Positions 26,495 through 34,104 of a DNA stretch of 64,000 bases are shown here, piece after piece (within the stretch, counting starts at the first letter, position 1; every line of letters begins with the position of its first letter). Under the pieces are notes generated by a model. That model saw only the letters and a list, made by a program, of their open reading frames with translations. It was not told the origin of the DNA and searched no databases. Source of the stretch: Paenibacillus tengchongensis (lineage in GTDB: Bacteria; Bacillota; Bacilli; Paenibacillales; Paenibacillaceae). The DNA is taken from assembly GCF_008973665.1 (NCBI RefSeq), contig NZ_WACP01000005.1, positions 124,001-188,000 on the forward strand. Reading direction: 5' to 3'. The translations under genes and the position numbers were made by a program.

Positions 26495-27676
26495 TTATAC
26501 GCCAGTCTGCTCATTTAAGCAAGAGTCGGCCATAGCGACCAGCAGGCGGGCACCGTGCAGCATCGCTTCCTCGTCGAAATCGAATTTGCTGTGGTGATGC
26601 GGATACACCGCATTCTTACCGGGATTGCCGGCCCCCACAAAGATGAAGCAGCCGGGGATCTCCCGGACGTAGTAAGCGAAATCCTCCGCCGGCATCAGCT
26701 TCTCCAGCAGCATCACCTGAACGTCATTGCCCAACGCCTGCGGGGCTACTCGGAAGAAGCGGTTAAATTCCGCCTCGTGGTTCACCAGCGGCGGGTAACC
26801 CATCAGGTAGTCGAGGTGGGATTCAGCGCCGTATGCCGCCGCCACAGCGGCGGTGAGCTCCTCGATCCTGCGCCGGATCAGCAGGCGCGTCTCTTCGTCG
26901 AACGCGCGCACCGTCCCGGTAATCCGGGTGCGCTCCGCCACCACATTCTGGGCCGTGCCGCTCTGGAAGGTCCCGATGCTGACCACCGCCGGGCGCAGCG
27001 GATCGACGGAACGGCTGACGATGGTCTGCAGCTGCATGACCAGCGCCGCTCCGGCCACAATGCTGTCCACCGCTTTATGCGGCATCCCGCCGTGGCCGCC
27101 TTTGCCGATCAGGTCGATGAAGAATTCATCGGCCGAAGCCATCAGCGGCCCGGGTGCGCTGCCTACCGTTCCTACCGGCAGCGGCGTCCACAGATGCAGG
27201 CCGTACACGGCGTCTGCCCCTTCCAACACGCCTTCAGCGATCAATCCCAACGCGCCGCCGGGACAGATTTCCTCTGCGGGCTGGAACAGAAAGCGCACCT
27301 CTCCCGCAATGCTCTCCCGCCGGCCGCTGTAATAGGCGGCTGCCGCCAGCAGCATCGCCGTATGCCCGTCATGGCCGCAGGCATGCATGACCCCTTCATT
27401 CAATGAGGCGTATTCGGCCCCGCTCTCTTCCCGGATCGCCAGCGCGTCCATATCGGCGCGCAGCACCACTGTCTTTCCGGGCTTGTCCCCTTTCAGAATC
27501 CCGGTCAGGCCATACCCCGAAGAGCTTCGTTTGACCTCAATGCCGTATTCGGCCAGTCTCGCCGCCACATAAGCCGAGGTCTCCTTCTCCTGGTAGGATA
27601 ATTCCGGATGCGCATGCAGGTGGCGCCGCCACTTGACCATCTCCGGGTGTAACTGCTCAAGCGTCAAAGTTTCCAT
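26495..27676 (-). CDS. M20 family amidohydrolase (N-acyl amino acid amidohydrolase-like)
   Basis: Metal-dependent hydrolase expected to remove acyl groups from amino acids or related amides. The 393 residues include the signature RRHLHAHPELSYQEKET, the metal-binding HACGHDGHTAML, LFQPAEEICPGGA with the catalytic Glu pair, a dimerisation insert starting KGGHGGMPHKAVDSI, and PAEDFAYY and a late metal-type His segment (PHHHSKFDFDEEAM). ATG 27676 follows GAGAGGACG, while the frame opens at 27715. It resembles HipO/AmaA/YxeP proteins; the natural substrate is not evident. Single-gene unit. Confidence 0.9.
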   Translation of the reverse strand: METLTLEQLHPEMVKWRRHLHAHPELSYQEKETSAYVAARLAEYGIEVKRSSSGYGLTGILKGDKPGKTVVLRADMDALAIREESGAEYASLNEGVMHACGHDGHTAMLLAAAAYYSGRRESIAGEVRFLFQPAEEICPGGALGLIAEGVLEGADAVYGLHLWTPLPVGTVGSAPGPLMASADEFFIDLIGKGGHGGMPHKAVDSIVAGAALVMQLQTIVSRSVDPLRPAVVSIGTFQSGTAQNVVAERTRITGTVRAFDEETRLLIRRRIEELTAAVAAAYGAESHLDYLMGYPPLVNHEAEFNRFFRVAPQALGNDVQVMLLEKLMPAEDFAYYVREIPGCFIFVGAGNPGKNAVYPHHHSKFDFDEEAMLHGARLLVAMADSCLNEQTGV

Positions 27677-27906
27677 ATCGTTTCGTCCTCTCTGCCATAA
27701 CCCGCTCCGGCCCAATTCCGGTGAAGTTGCCGGATTTCAGCCGCAAAAGGCTATATTTCTTCTATTGTAGCAGAAAGGCTATATACTAGGGAATCATAGG
27801 ACCCGATTACCTTGCACTGCCCCCGGAAACATACTATTATTGGGTAAACAGTGTTTTTCGAAAGCTATAAATCTATAATTCTATCCGATTAAGGAGATCA
27901 ATTACT

Positions 27907-27960
27907 ATGATTTTTATAAATATACATATTTTCGGCATGAAAGCGCGGCTGGAGACATGA
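27907..27960 (+). CDS. Possible 17-codon leader ORF overlapping ftsW start
   Basis: ATG at 27907 lies ten bases after a strong AAGGAG (27891-27896). It encodes MIFINIHIFGMKARLET and stops at TGA 27958-27960, which overlaps the ftsW ATG as ATGA. The ftsW start itself has only a closely spaced GGAG inside this ORF. The arrangement fits translational coupling, with the leader bringing ribosomes to ftsW. Whether it is translated is unknown. Confidence 0.45.
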   Translation: MIFINIHIFGMKARLET

Positions 27961-29270
27961 GCGCCGTGAAAGGAACCGTCAAAACCGCCGCCAAGCCCAG
28001 AAGCAATTCGAAAGCCAGGCAGGCCCCCAAAGCCAAAGCTAAAGCCAGCCTGCCGTCCAGAGGCACACCGGATTTTCAGCTGCTTATTTTGACGCTGCTG
28101 CTGGTGGGCTTCGGACTTGTCATGGTCTTCAGCTCCAGCTCCAGCCTGACGCTGGCCAGCGATAAATTCGGCAATGATCCTTTATACTTCATTAAGCGCC
28201 AAGTGATGTGGGTGGCTATGGGTACCGTCGTCATGTTTACAGCAATGAACATCCATTACAGCAAATTCAAGAAATGGTATGCTCCGCTGTTCGTCCTGAC
28301 ACTAATCCTGCTGCTGCTTGTCGCTTTCACGGAAAGAATCAACGGTGCCAAGAGCTGGCTGAGCATCGGCAAGATGGGAATTCAGCCGACTGAGCTGGCC
28401 AAGCTCTCGATCATCTTGTACCTGTCGGCGCTGATTACCAAGAAAGGCGAACGCTTCCGCGATTTGCGCACCGGTTATATCCCGGTCATGGTCATCGTCG
28501 GAATCGTAGCCGGACTGATCATGATGCAGCCGGATCTGGGCTCCTGCCTGATCCTGGTAGCCACCAGCGGACTGGTCATCTATGCGGGCGGAGCCAGCAT
28601 GAAGCATATTCTCGGATCCATTGCCCTGCTTGTGCTCGGCGTTGGCATTGTGATGGGCGCTAAGATGGCTGTCGATTCGCTTTCCCCCGCTTCCAATACA
28701 GCCGCTGTGGAGGGCAGCTACAAGCTGGACCGTATCACCGCCTTTATGGACCCGCTCGCGGACGAGTCCGACAGCGGCTTCAATATCGTCCAGTCGCTGA
28801 TTGCCTTCGGCGAAGGCGGAACCACCGGCACGGGCTTCGGTCAGAGCGTGCAGAAGCTGCATTATCTGCCCTATCCGTATACTGACTTTATCTTTTCCAT
28901 TGTCGGCGAGGAGCTGGGCTTTATCGGAACCTCCATTTTCCTGCTGCTGTATCTGTATTTCATCTGGCGGGGCATTCTGATCGCCCTCCGCTGCACCGAC
29001 CCGTTCGGTACGCTCGTCGGGATCGGCATCATGGGCCTTATCGCCATTCAGGCCTTTATCAATATCGGCGGCGTCACCAAGACGATCCCGCTGACCGGCG
29101 TTACGCTGCCGTTCATCAGCTACGGCGGATCCTCGCTGCTGGTCAGCATGCTCTGTATGGGCATCATGCTGAGCATCTCCCGTGAGAGCACCCGTCCAGT
29201 CAAAGAGGAAGTGACCAAGTCCGTCACCGTCCGCGAAATCCGCAATGCCCGGAGCGCAGGCGGCAGATAA
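27957..29270 (+). CDS. ftsW: SEDS-family cell division glycosyltransferase FtsW
   Basis: Polymerises lipid II into glycan strands at the septum with a partner PBP. The 437-residue protein has a basic N-terminal tail (about 1-38, rich in Lys/Ala) and about ten membrane segments. The SEDS signatures are present: FGLVMVFSSSS, NGAKSWLSIGKMGIQPTELAK, MMQPDLGSCLI, FSIVGEELGFIG and the C-terminal GVTLPFISYGGSSLL. It lies near ylaN as in Bacillus subtilis. The start is coupled to a short upstream ORF. A perfect bidirectional terminator follows. Confidence 0.93.
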   Translation: MSAVKGTVKTAAKPRSNSKARQAPKAKAKASLPSRGTPDFQLLILTLLLVGFGLVMVFSSSSSLTLASDKFGNDPLYFIKRQVMWVAMGTVVMFTAMNIHYSKFKKWYAPLFVLTLILLLLVAFTERINGAKSWLSIGKMGIQPTELAKLSIILYLSALITKKGERFRDLRTGYIPVMVIVGIVAGLIMMQPDLGSCLILVATSGLVIYAGGASMKHILGSIALLVLGVGIVMGAKMAVDSLSPASNTAAVEGSYKLDRITAFMDPLADESDSGFNIVQSLIAFGEGGTTGTGFGQSVQKLHYLPYPYTDFIFSIVGEELGFIGTSIFLLLYLYFIWRGILIALRCTDPFGTLVGIGIMGLIAIQAFINIGGVTKTIPLTGVTLPFISYGGSSLLVSMLCMGIMLSISRESTRPVKEEVTKSVTVREIRNARSAGGR

Positions 29271-29285
29271 ATGATAGGCACACAC

Positions 29286-29318
29286 AAAAGGCAGTCCGGT
29301 TTATCCGGACTGCCTTTT
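29286..29318. terminator. Bidirectional terminator after ftsW
   Basis: AAAAGGCAGTCCGG-TTTAT-CCGGACTGCCTTTT, a perfect 14-bp stem between convergent ftsW and the Asp23-family gene. Confidence 0.9.
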
Positions 29319-29389
29319 GCCTTGCCTATCTATGCGGTTCCGGCCGCTAGACCGAAAGCCGCCGGCGGCTGAAGAACCGTGCCCGCTTC

Positions 29390-29758
29390 TTACGCGATTT
29401 CGTCGTTCTTGAAGGCTACGCCTTCAACCTTGACATTGACCTCTACGATGCGCAGACCCGTCATGCTCTCGACTGCTTCACGTACATTCTGCTGCAGCAT
29501 CCGGCAAACCTCGTGAATCGGGGTTTCATACAGAACGATAATCCGCAGATCTACAGCCGCTTCCAGCTGCCCCACTTCCACGGTAACGCCCTTCTGCACA
29601 TTCTTGCCGCTGAGGCGCTTCGCCCAGCCTTCGGACAATCCGCCTGACATGGCTGCAATCCCCGGCGTTTCCAGAGCGGCCATACCGGCAATCTTCGAAA
29701 CGACGTCATTCGATATCCGTATGTTACCATTTTCCAGTTGTTGAAGTTGTTCTGCCAT
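29390..29758 (-). CDS. Asp23/Gls24 family envelope stress-type protein
   Basis: A 122-residue protein of the Asp23/Gls24 family (YqhY/YloU-like), often membrane-associated and linked to envelope stress or fatty acid synthesis. It starts MAEQLQQLENGNIRISNDVV, then KIAGMAALETPGIAAMSGGL, VTVEVGQLEAAVDLRIIVLY, and ends with VREAVESMTGLRIVEVNVKV. A GGGGGG site lies seven bases before the ATG. The gene is on its own, convergent with ftsW and divergent from the antiporter. Confidence 0.9.
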   Translation of the reverse strand: MAEQLQQLENGNIRISNDVVSKIAGMAALETPGIAAMSGGLSEGWAKRLSGKNVQKGVTVEVGQLEAAVDLRIIVLYETPIHEVCRMLQQNVREAVESMTGLRIVEVNVKVEGVAFKNDEIA

Positions 29759-29922
29759 GCCATATCCCCCCTACACTCATTATCAATTATTGTAATTCGA
29801 AAGCGGGTTAAAAAGCAAATACATCCATCTCATTGTCAATTCCGTTTACATACTGGATTGATTTGGGTATAGTGAAATATGGATTTAACAACTACATATT
29901 TTGAGACTGGAGTGTGTCGCAC

Positions 29923-30993
29923 TTGAAAAAATGGATTTCTCCTGCGCTGATGATCATCGCGTTTATCCTCAGCGCCATCGGACACTATGCGGACTGGGAC
30001 CACACGCTTCAGTTCGCCGTCTCCGCCGTTGCCGTCATCTTTGTCGCCGGCTTTCTCGGCCGAGCGACGGAAAGCGTAGCCCACTACGCCGGACAACGGC
30101 TCGGCGGCTTCCTGAACGCCACCTTCGGCAATGCCGCAGAGCTGATTATCGCCTTTTTCCTGGTCAAAGAAGGGCTTTACGACATGGTTAAGGCAAGCTT
30201 AACCGGCTCGATCATCGGCAACCTGCTGCTCGTGCTCGGTCTCAGCCTTTTTGCCGGCGGCCTGAAGTTTAAAACGCAGAACTTCAATGTGACGCTGGCG
30301 GGGATGAATGGCTCCCTCATGATCGTGGCCGTCATCGCCCTGTTCGTGCCCGCCATGTTCTTCAACACCCACTCTATTACGGAGAGTGATACCAAGACAC
30401 TGAGTCTGGTGGTTGCGGGAGTGCTGATCGTCGCGTATATCGCCTGGCTGGTGTTCTCGATGATTACCCACAAGAAGTATCTCGCAGATGTTGCGGTGGA
30501 CGGCCAAGAGGAGCTGCCCAATGAGCACCCGCCTGTCTGGTCCAAAGGCAAATCGGTTCTCTACCTCATCCTGGCAACTGTAATGGTTGCCTTTGTCAGC
30601 GAATGGCTGGTCGGCACACTGGAAACCTTGACCGAGCGCTTCGGATTCAGCGAGCTGTTCGTCGGTGCGTTCCTGGTGGCCATCATCGGCAATGCCGCCG
30701 AACACAGCGCCGCCATCATGCTGGCTATGAAGAACAAGATCGGCGCGGCCGTGGAGATTGCCGTCGGAAGCAGTCTGCAGATTGCGCTGTTTGTAGCACC
30801 TGTGCTTATTTTCTCCAGCTACTTCATGCACGGCACGATGGATATCGTCTTCACCATTATTGAGATTGTGGCGATTGCCGTCTCCGTGTTTATCGCCAAA
30901 TCCATTACCCAGGACGGTTCAACCAACTGGTATGAAGGCCTGCTTCTGCTCGCCGTCTATGTCATCCTCGGCGTGTCTTTTTATCTGGTATAA
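29923..30993 (+). CDS. Calcium/proton antiporter (CaCA/CAX family)
   Basis: Secondary transporter expected to export Ca2+ in exchange for H+. The 356 residues have about eleven hydrophobic segments and two inverted alpha repeats. The first is LNATFGNAAELIIAFFLVKE and the second is IIGNAAEHSAAIMLAMKNK, both with the acidic Glu of the GNAAE motif. GTG 29914 is possible, but GGAG at 29909-29912 sits too close to it and fits TTG 29923 (ten bases) better. Closest in type to YfkE/ChaA. Followed by a long bidirectional terminator. Confidence 0.92.
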   Translation: MKKWISPALMIIAFILSAIGHYADWDHTLQFAVSAVAVIFVAGFLGRATESVAHYAGQRLGGFLNATFGNAAELIIAFFLVKEGLYDMVKASLTGSIIGNLLLVLGLSLFAGGLKFKTQNFNVTLAGMNGSLMIVAVIALFVPAMFFNTHSITESDTKTLSLVVAGVLIVAYIAWLVFSMITHKKYLADVAVDGQEELPNEHPPVWSKGKSVLYLILATVMVAFVSEWLVGTLETLTERFGFSELFVGAFLVAIIGNAAEHSAAIMLAMKNKIGAAVEIAVGSSLQIALFVAPVLIFSSYFMHGTMDIVFTIIEIVAIAVSVFIAKSITQDGSTNWYEGLLLLAVYVILGVSFYLV

Positions 30994-31000
30994 ACAAACC

Positions 31001-31047
31001 AAAAACGCACATGAGCTTCCGGATTGCCGGAGGTTCATGTGCGTTTT
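31001..31047. terminator. Bidirectional terminator between the Ca/H antiporter and ylaN
   Basis: AAAACGCACATGA plus CTTCCGG pairs with CCGGAGG plus TCATGTGCGTTTT around ATTG, a stem of about 20 bp with one mismatch. Confidence 0.9.
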
Positions 31048-31078
31048 CTATGAACGGAGATACTGGCTGACAGGCCGC

Positions 31079-31381
31079 TTATACCCCGCGTTCCTCTGCC
31101 TTCTGGTTCAAAGCCTCATATAATACAGCCAAATTGCGTTCCAGCTCGCTCAGTAGCAGCTTGCCCGTAAGCTCCGGCACGAGTCCGGCTCTGACCGCAA
31201 AATCCACTTCTCTGGAGAAGCCGTACATTTGGGTATCGAGCACTTCCTCATAGAGAGGACAGTAACGCGTCGCCAAATTCTCCATCTGTACTTCAATGAG
31301 CTTCTGAATTTTATTGGCATCTTCTTGTAGAAGAGTGATCGCTCTGAGATTCAGCTGTTCCTGCAAATCTGATGAAGTCAT
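31079..31381 (-). CDS. ylaN: YlaN family protein (DUF1507)
   Basis: A 100-residue protein of the YlaN family, reported in Bacillus/Staphylococcus to interact with the iron regulator Fur. It contains [20 protein letters not shown], the highly conserved [20 protein letters not shown] and [11 protein letters not shown] 31381 follows GGGGGGGAAAATGC and gives the usual length; the frame is open to 31426. In Bacillus ylaN lies next to ftsW; here the Asp23 and antiporter genes lie between them. Confidence 0.92.
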   Translation of the reverse strand: MTSSDLQEQLNLRAITLLQEDANKIQKLIEVQMENLATRYCPLYEEVLDTQMYGFSREVDFAVRAGLVPELTGKLLLSELERNLAVLYEALNQKAEERGV

Positions 31382-31491
31382 GCATTTTCCCCCCCATGTC
31401 CAAAAGTTACTGCTGCGGTTTGCCATTTCTTTAATATTAGTCGAAATCGGGGCCTAATACAAGAATTGTGTTTGGAACAATCCTGCACAGG

Positions 31492-31520
31492 AAAAACGCC
31501 CTGCCGCCAGGGCAGGACGT
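31492..31520 (-). terminator. Rho-independent terminator after the HPr-like gene
   Basis: Minus-strand ACGTCCTGCC/GGCAGGGCGT stem followed by TTTTTCC. Confidence 0.85.
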
Positions 31521-31542
31521 CTTCATGAAATTCAAGCTCTCA

Positions 31543-31788
31543 CTACTCAGCAACCACTGTAAATTTCAATCCGTGTTTGGCAAATACTTCGCTCATAGCC
31601 TGTTTGGCTTCATCGGCATCGGACCCGTGTACATGCAGCTCATAGCTTTGGCTGGATACCAGCGTAGTAAATAAACCGAGGATGCTCTTAACATCAATGT
31701 ACTTGTTGTCCGCTTGTAGAACGATGGATGAGTTGAATTTGCTTGCTGTTTGTGCAATTTCCACGATTGCTGCATTGTTACTGGACAT
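31543..31788 (-). CDS. HPr-like protein lacking the catalytic histidine region
   Basis: An 81-residue protein related to HPr/Crh. The core IAQTASKFNSSIVLQADNKY and VDVKSILGLF-like stretch (here IDVKSILGLFTT) correspond to HPr residues around 20-55, including a Ser at the position of regulatory Ser46. The N-terminal strand with GIHARPA and His15 is missing: the protein starts MSSNNAAIVEIA. GGAGGGATTCCT before the ATG makes this start firm. It cannot pass phosphate in the usual PTS chain; a Crh-like regulatory role is an inference. Single gene with its own terminator. Confidence 0.85.
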   Translation of the reverse strand: MSSNNAAIVEIAQTASKFNSSIVLQADNKYIDVKSILGLFTTLVSSQSYELHVHGSDADEAKQAMSEVFAKHGLKFTVVAE

Positions 31789-31890
31789 AGGAATCCCTCC
31801 ACAACTTGATTATGGAACAAGGTCTTGTAATCAATACCATGATACATTGAATCCGCTTACTCGCGCAAGGGATTTTCTTGTTATTACAGG

Positions 31891-33006
31891 TTATTTCAGA
31901 TTTTCAGGGTTCAGACCTTCCAGCTCCGGTATGACAAAGATCCCGTCTTTGCGGATCAGCACATCGTCGAAATAAATTTCTCCACCGCCGTATTCCGGAC
32001 GCTGAATCAGCACCAGATCCCAGTGGATCGAGGAGCGGTTGCCGTTGTCGGTGACCTCATAGGCTTGCCCCGGGGTAAAGTGCAGGCTGCCGGCAATCTT
32101 CTCGTCGAACAGGATGTCCTTCATCGGATGCAGGATGTACGGATTAAAGCCGATAGCAAACTCCCCGATATATCGCGCACCTTCGTCCGAATTCAGAATC
32201 TCGTTCAGACGGGCGGTATCGTTGCTGGATGCCTCGGTAATTTTGCCGTTCTCGAAAGTGAACTTCACATTCTCGAAGGTAATACCATTATACACCGTAG
32301 CCGCGTTATAGCTGATCGTACCATTGACAGAGTCCCGTACCGGGGCACTGTACACTTCACCGTCGGGAATGTTGCGCTGCCCGGAGCACTTCTCGGCGCC
32401 GATGCCTTTGATCGAGAAGCTGAGGTCTGTGCCCGGACCCGCCAGCCGGACCCTGTCGGTACGGCGCATCAGATCGGCCAGCGCATCCTGCGCCTTATCC
32501 ATCTTGGCGTAGTCCAGATTGCATACCTCGAAATAGAAATCCTCAAACGCCTCTGTAGTCGTATTGGCAAGTTGCGCCATGCTCGCGTTCGGGTAACGCA
32601 GCACAACCCATTTCGTGTGCTTCACGCGCTGCTCGCTATGTACCGCATGTGAATAAATCGCGTTATACAGCTTCATATTCTCTTCCGGCACATCAGCCAG
32701 ATCGTTGATGTTCTCGCCGGCACGGATGCCGATATAACCATCCATCTGCTTCATGCGGTTCAGGTCGATATCCGCCCAGGTCTGCAGGCTTTCCTTGGTG
32801 GCATATTTAAGCATGCTACGCAGGACCGTACGGTCTGTCAGCTGCACGAATGCGTTACCTCCGGCTTTGCCGATCTCTTCCACAACCGCCTTGATCAAAT
32901 CTCTTTCTGTGCCGATCATTTCCACCAGCACATTTTCGCCGGGCTGTACATTCACGGAGTACCCGACCAGATTCTCCGCCAGCTTCTGAATTCTGGGGTC
33001 CTTCAT
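31891..33006 (-). CDS. M29 family aminopeptidase (AmpS-like)
   Basis: Metal-dependent aminopeptidase that removes N-terminal residues from peptides. The 371 residues start MKDPRIQKLAENLVGYSVNV. They include VQPGENVLVEMIGTERDLI, the central GPGTDLSFSIKG, the catalytic-type segment CSGQRNIPDGEVYSAPVRDS, GARYIGEFAIGFNP and SSIHWDLVLIQRPEYGGG near the end, where the metal ligands lie. Length fits the family. AGGAAGG lies upstream of the ATG. It reads as a single gene. Confidence 0.93.
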   Translation of the reverse strand: MKDPRIQKLAENLVGYSVNVQPGENVLVEMIGTERDLIKAVVEEIGKAGGNAFVQLTDRTVLRSMLKYATKESLQTWADIDLNRMKQMDGYIGIRAGENINDLADVPEENMKLYNAIYSHAVHSEQRVKHTKWVVLRYPNASMAQLANTTTEAFEDFYFEVCNLDYAKMDKAQDALADLMRRTDRVRLAGPGTDLSFSIKGIGAEKCSGQRNIPDGEVYSAPVRDSVNGTISYNAATVYNGITFENVKFTFENGKITEASSNDTARLNEILNSDEGARYIGEFAIGFNPYILHPMKDILFDEKIAGSLHFTPGQAYEVTDNGNRSSIHWDLVLIQRPEYGGGEIYFDDVLIRKDGIFVIPELEGLNPENLK

Positions 33007-33104
33007 CGCTTCTCGCTTCCTTCCTCAAGCTAAAAAATAGACGTACCGTTTACTATTGTAGCACGACGACTGTCAAGCGCAAGCGTTGTGACCGCGAAGA
33101 AATC

Positions 33105-33962
33105 TCAGCGGTAACCGTAGAACTCCACTTCGGACACATATACTTCCTCGGTCGCTTGCCCTGCAGAACCGGGATAGGTTATCCTGCGCGTCCATGACAG
33201 CTTCTTCGGCCGGTTGCGCTTGGCATCCACCTGCAGGGAATAAATAGAGGCCACTTCTGCCCCCGCCAGCTTTCCGTGCAGTTCTTGCTCCTTCTGCTCC
33301 CAGTATGCCGACAGCTCCTTCCCTGCCGCCTCCTTGCCGTCGGCCGCACCGCTGTTTGACGCAGCTGGACGGATCACCAGCATATCGCGCTCCAGGGCGG
33401 CGGCTAATTGCTCCTTGGCCGCTTCAGGAGCAAGCTCAATGCGCAGCAGGCGGATACCTGCGGCCGCTCCTCCTTCTTCGGTGACCTGCCGTTTCGCCAG
33501 CTGCTCCATTTCCTCCAGCTGGCGGAGCGGATTTAGCCCGGGCAGCGGATTCCATTCATCCGCTGCCGTTTCCGCCAGCATGGTCCAGCCGCCATCCGTT
33601 TTCTCCAGACGTGTAGCGTAGGTGGCCGCAGTCTGCTTGTTCCGCTTCTGTCTTCCGGCAGCAGCCGTCTGCTGTCCTTCACCGTCCGGGAGCAGCGTAT
33701 GCAGGCTCACCTTGTGATGATCTTCGACATTGCCGCCGTAATATAACGCCGATTCTTCAAGCAGCTTGCCGTTCAGCATCAGGGCGGCCGCTCCCTCAAA
33801 GGATACGCCGTCGCTTCCGTCCATGCCGGCCAGCGCCAGGCTCAGCGCTTCTGCCGCCGGCTTTTGCCCGCCAGAAGCAGAGCAACCGGAGCAGAGCAGG
33901 CAGCAGGCTAACAGCAAAAGAAGTGCCTTTGGGGCGCTTATAAACCTCTTCCATATTTGCAT
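33105..33962 (-). CDS. Putative secreted lipoprotein of unknown function
   Basis: A 285-residue protein with a basic N-terminus, a hydrophobic run (ALLLLLACCLL) and the lipobox LCSGC, so the mature form should be anchored at Cys near residue 27. The rest is Ala/Glu-rich and helical (QLEEMEQLAKRQVTEEGG, AKEQLAAALERDM), ending in a beta-like stretch (RRITYPGSAGQATEEVYVSE). I find no known domain. ATG 33962 follows AAAGG; the frame is open to 33998. It precedes the M29 gene on the same strand, but the 98-bp gap shows no clear coupling. Confidence 0.75.
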   Translation of the reverse strand: MQIWKRFISAPKALLLLLACCLLCSGCSASGGQKPAAEALSLALAGMDGSDGVSFEGAAALMLNGKLLEESALYYGGNVEDHHKVSLHTLLPDGEGQQTAAAGRQKRNKQTAATYATRLEKTDGGWTMLAETAADEWNPLPGLNPLRQLEEMEQLAKRQVTEEGGAAAGIRLLRIELAPEAAKEQLAAALERDMLVIRPAASNSGAADGKEAAGKELSAYWEQKEQELHGKLAGAEVASIYSLQVDAKRNRPKKLSWTRRITYPGSAGQATEEVYVSEVEFYGYR

Positions 33963-34076
33963 AACATTCAAGCCTTTCCCGAGCAGTATGGTTGCCATAA
34001 ACTACTGTTAGGTTGTCCCTAAGTCTGCGGCTGTATCCCCTGCCCGCCGGCCTTGTATACCTCCTGCTGCATAATA

Positions 34077-34104
34077 GAAAAGCCCCCGGCTAGGCCAGGG
34101 GCTT
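34077..34104 (-). terminator. Rho-independent terminator overlapping the end of the GAF-GGDEF gene
   Basis: Minus-strand AAGCCCC-t-GGC-CTA-GCC-g-GGGGCTT followed by TTC. The 5' arm lies within the last codons and stop of the cyclase gene. Confidence 0.7.

Noticed and set aside
28302..29285. 327-codon minus-strand ORF opposite ftsW
   Set aside because: His/Asp/Gln-rich shadow of ftsW, with no recognisable family.
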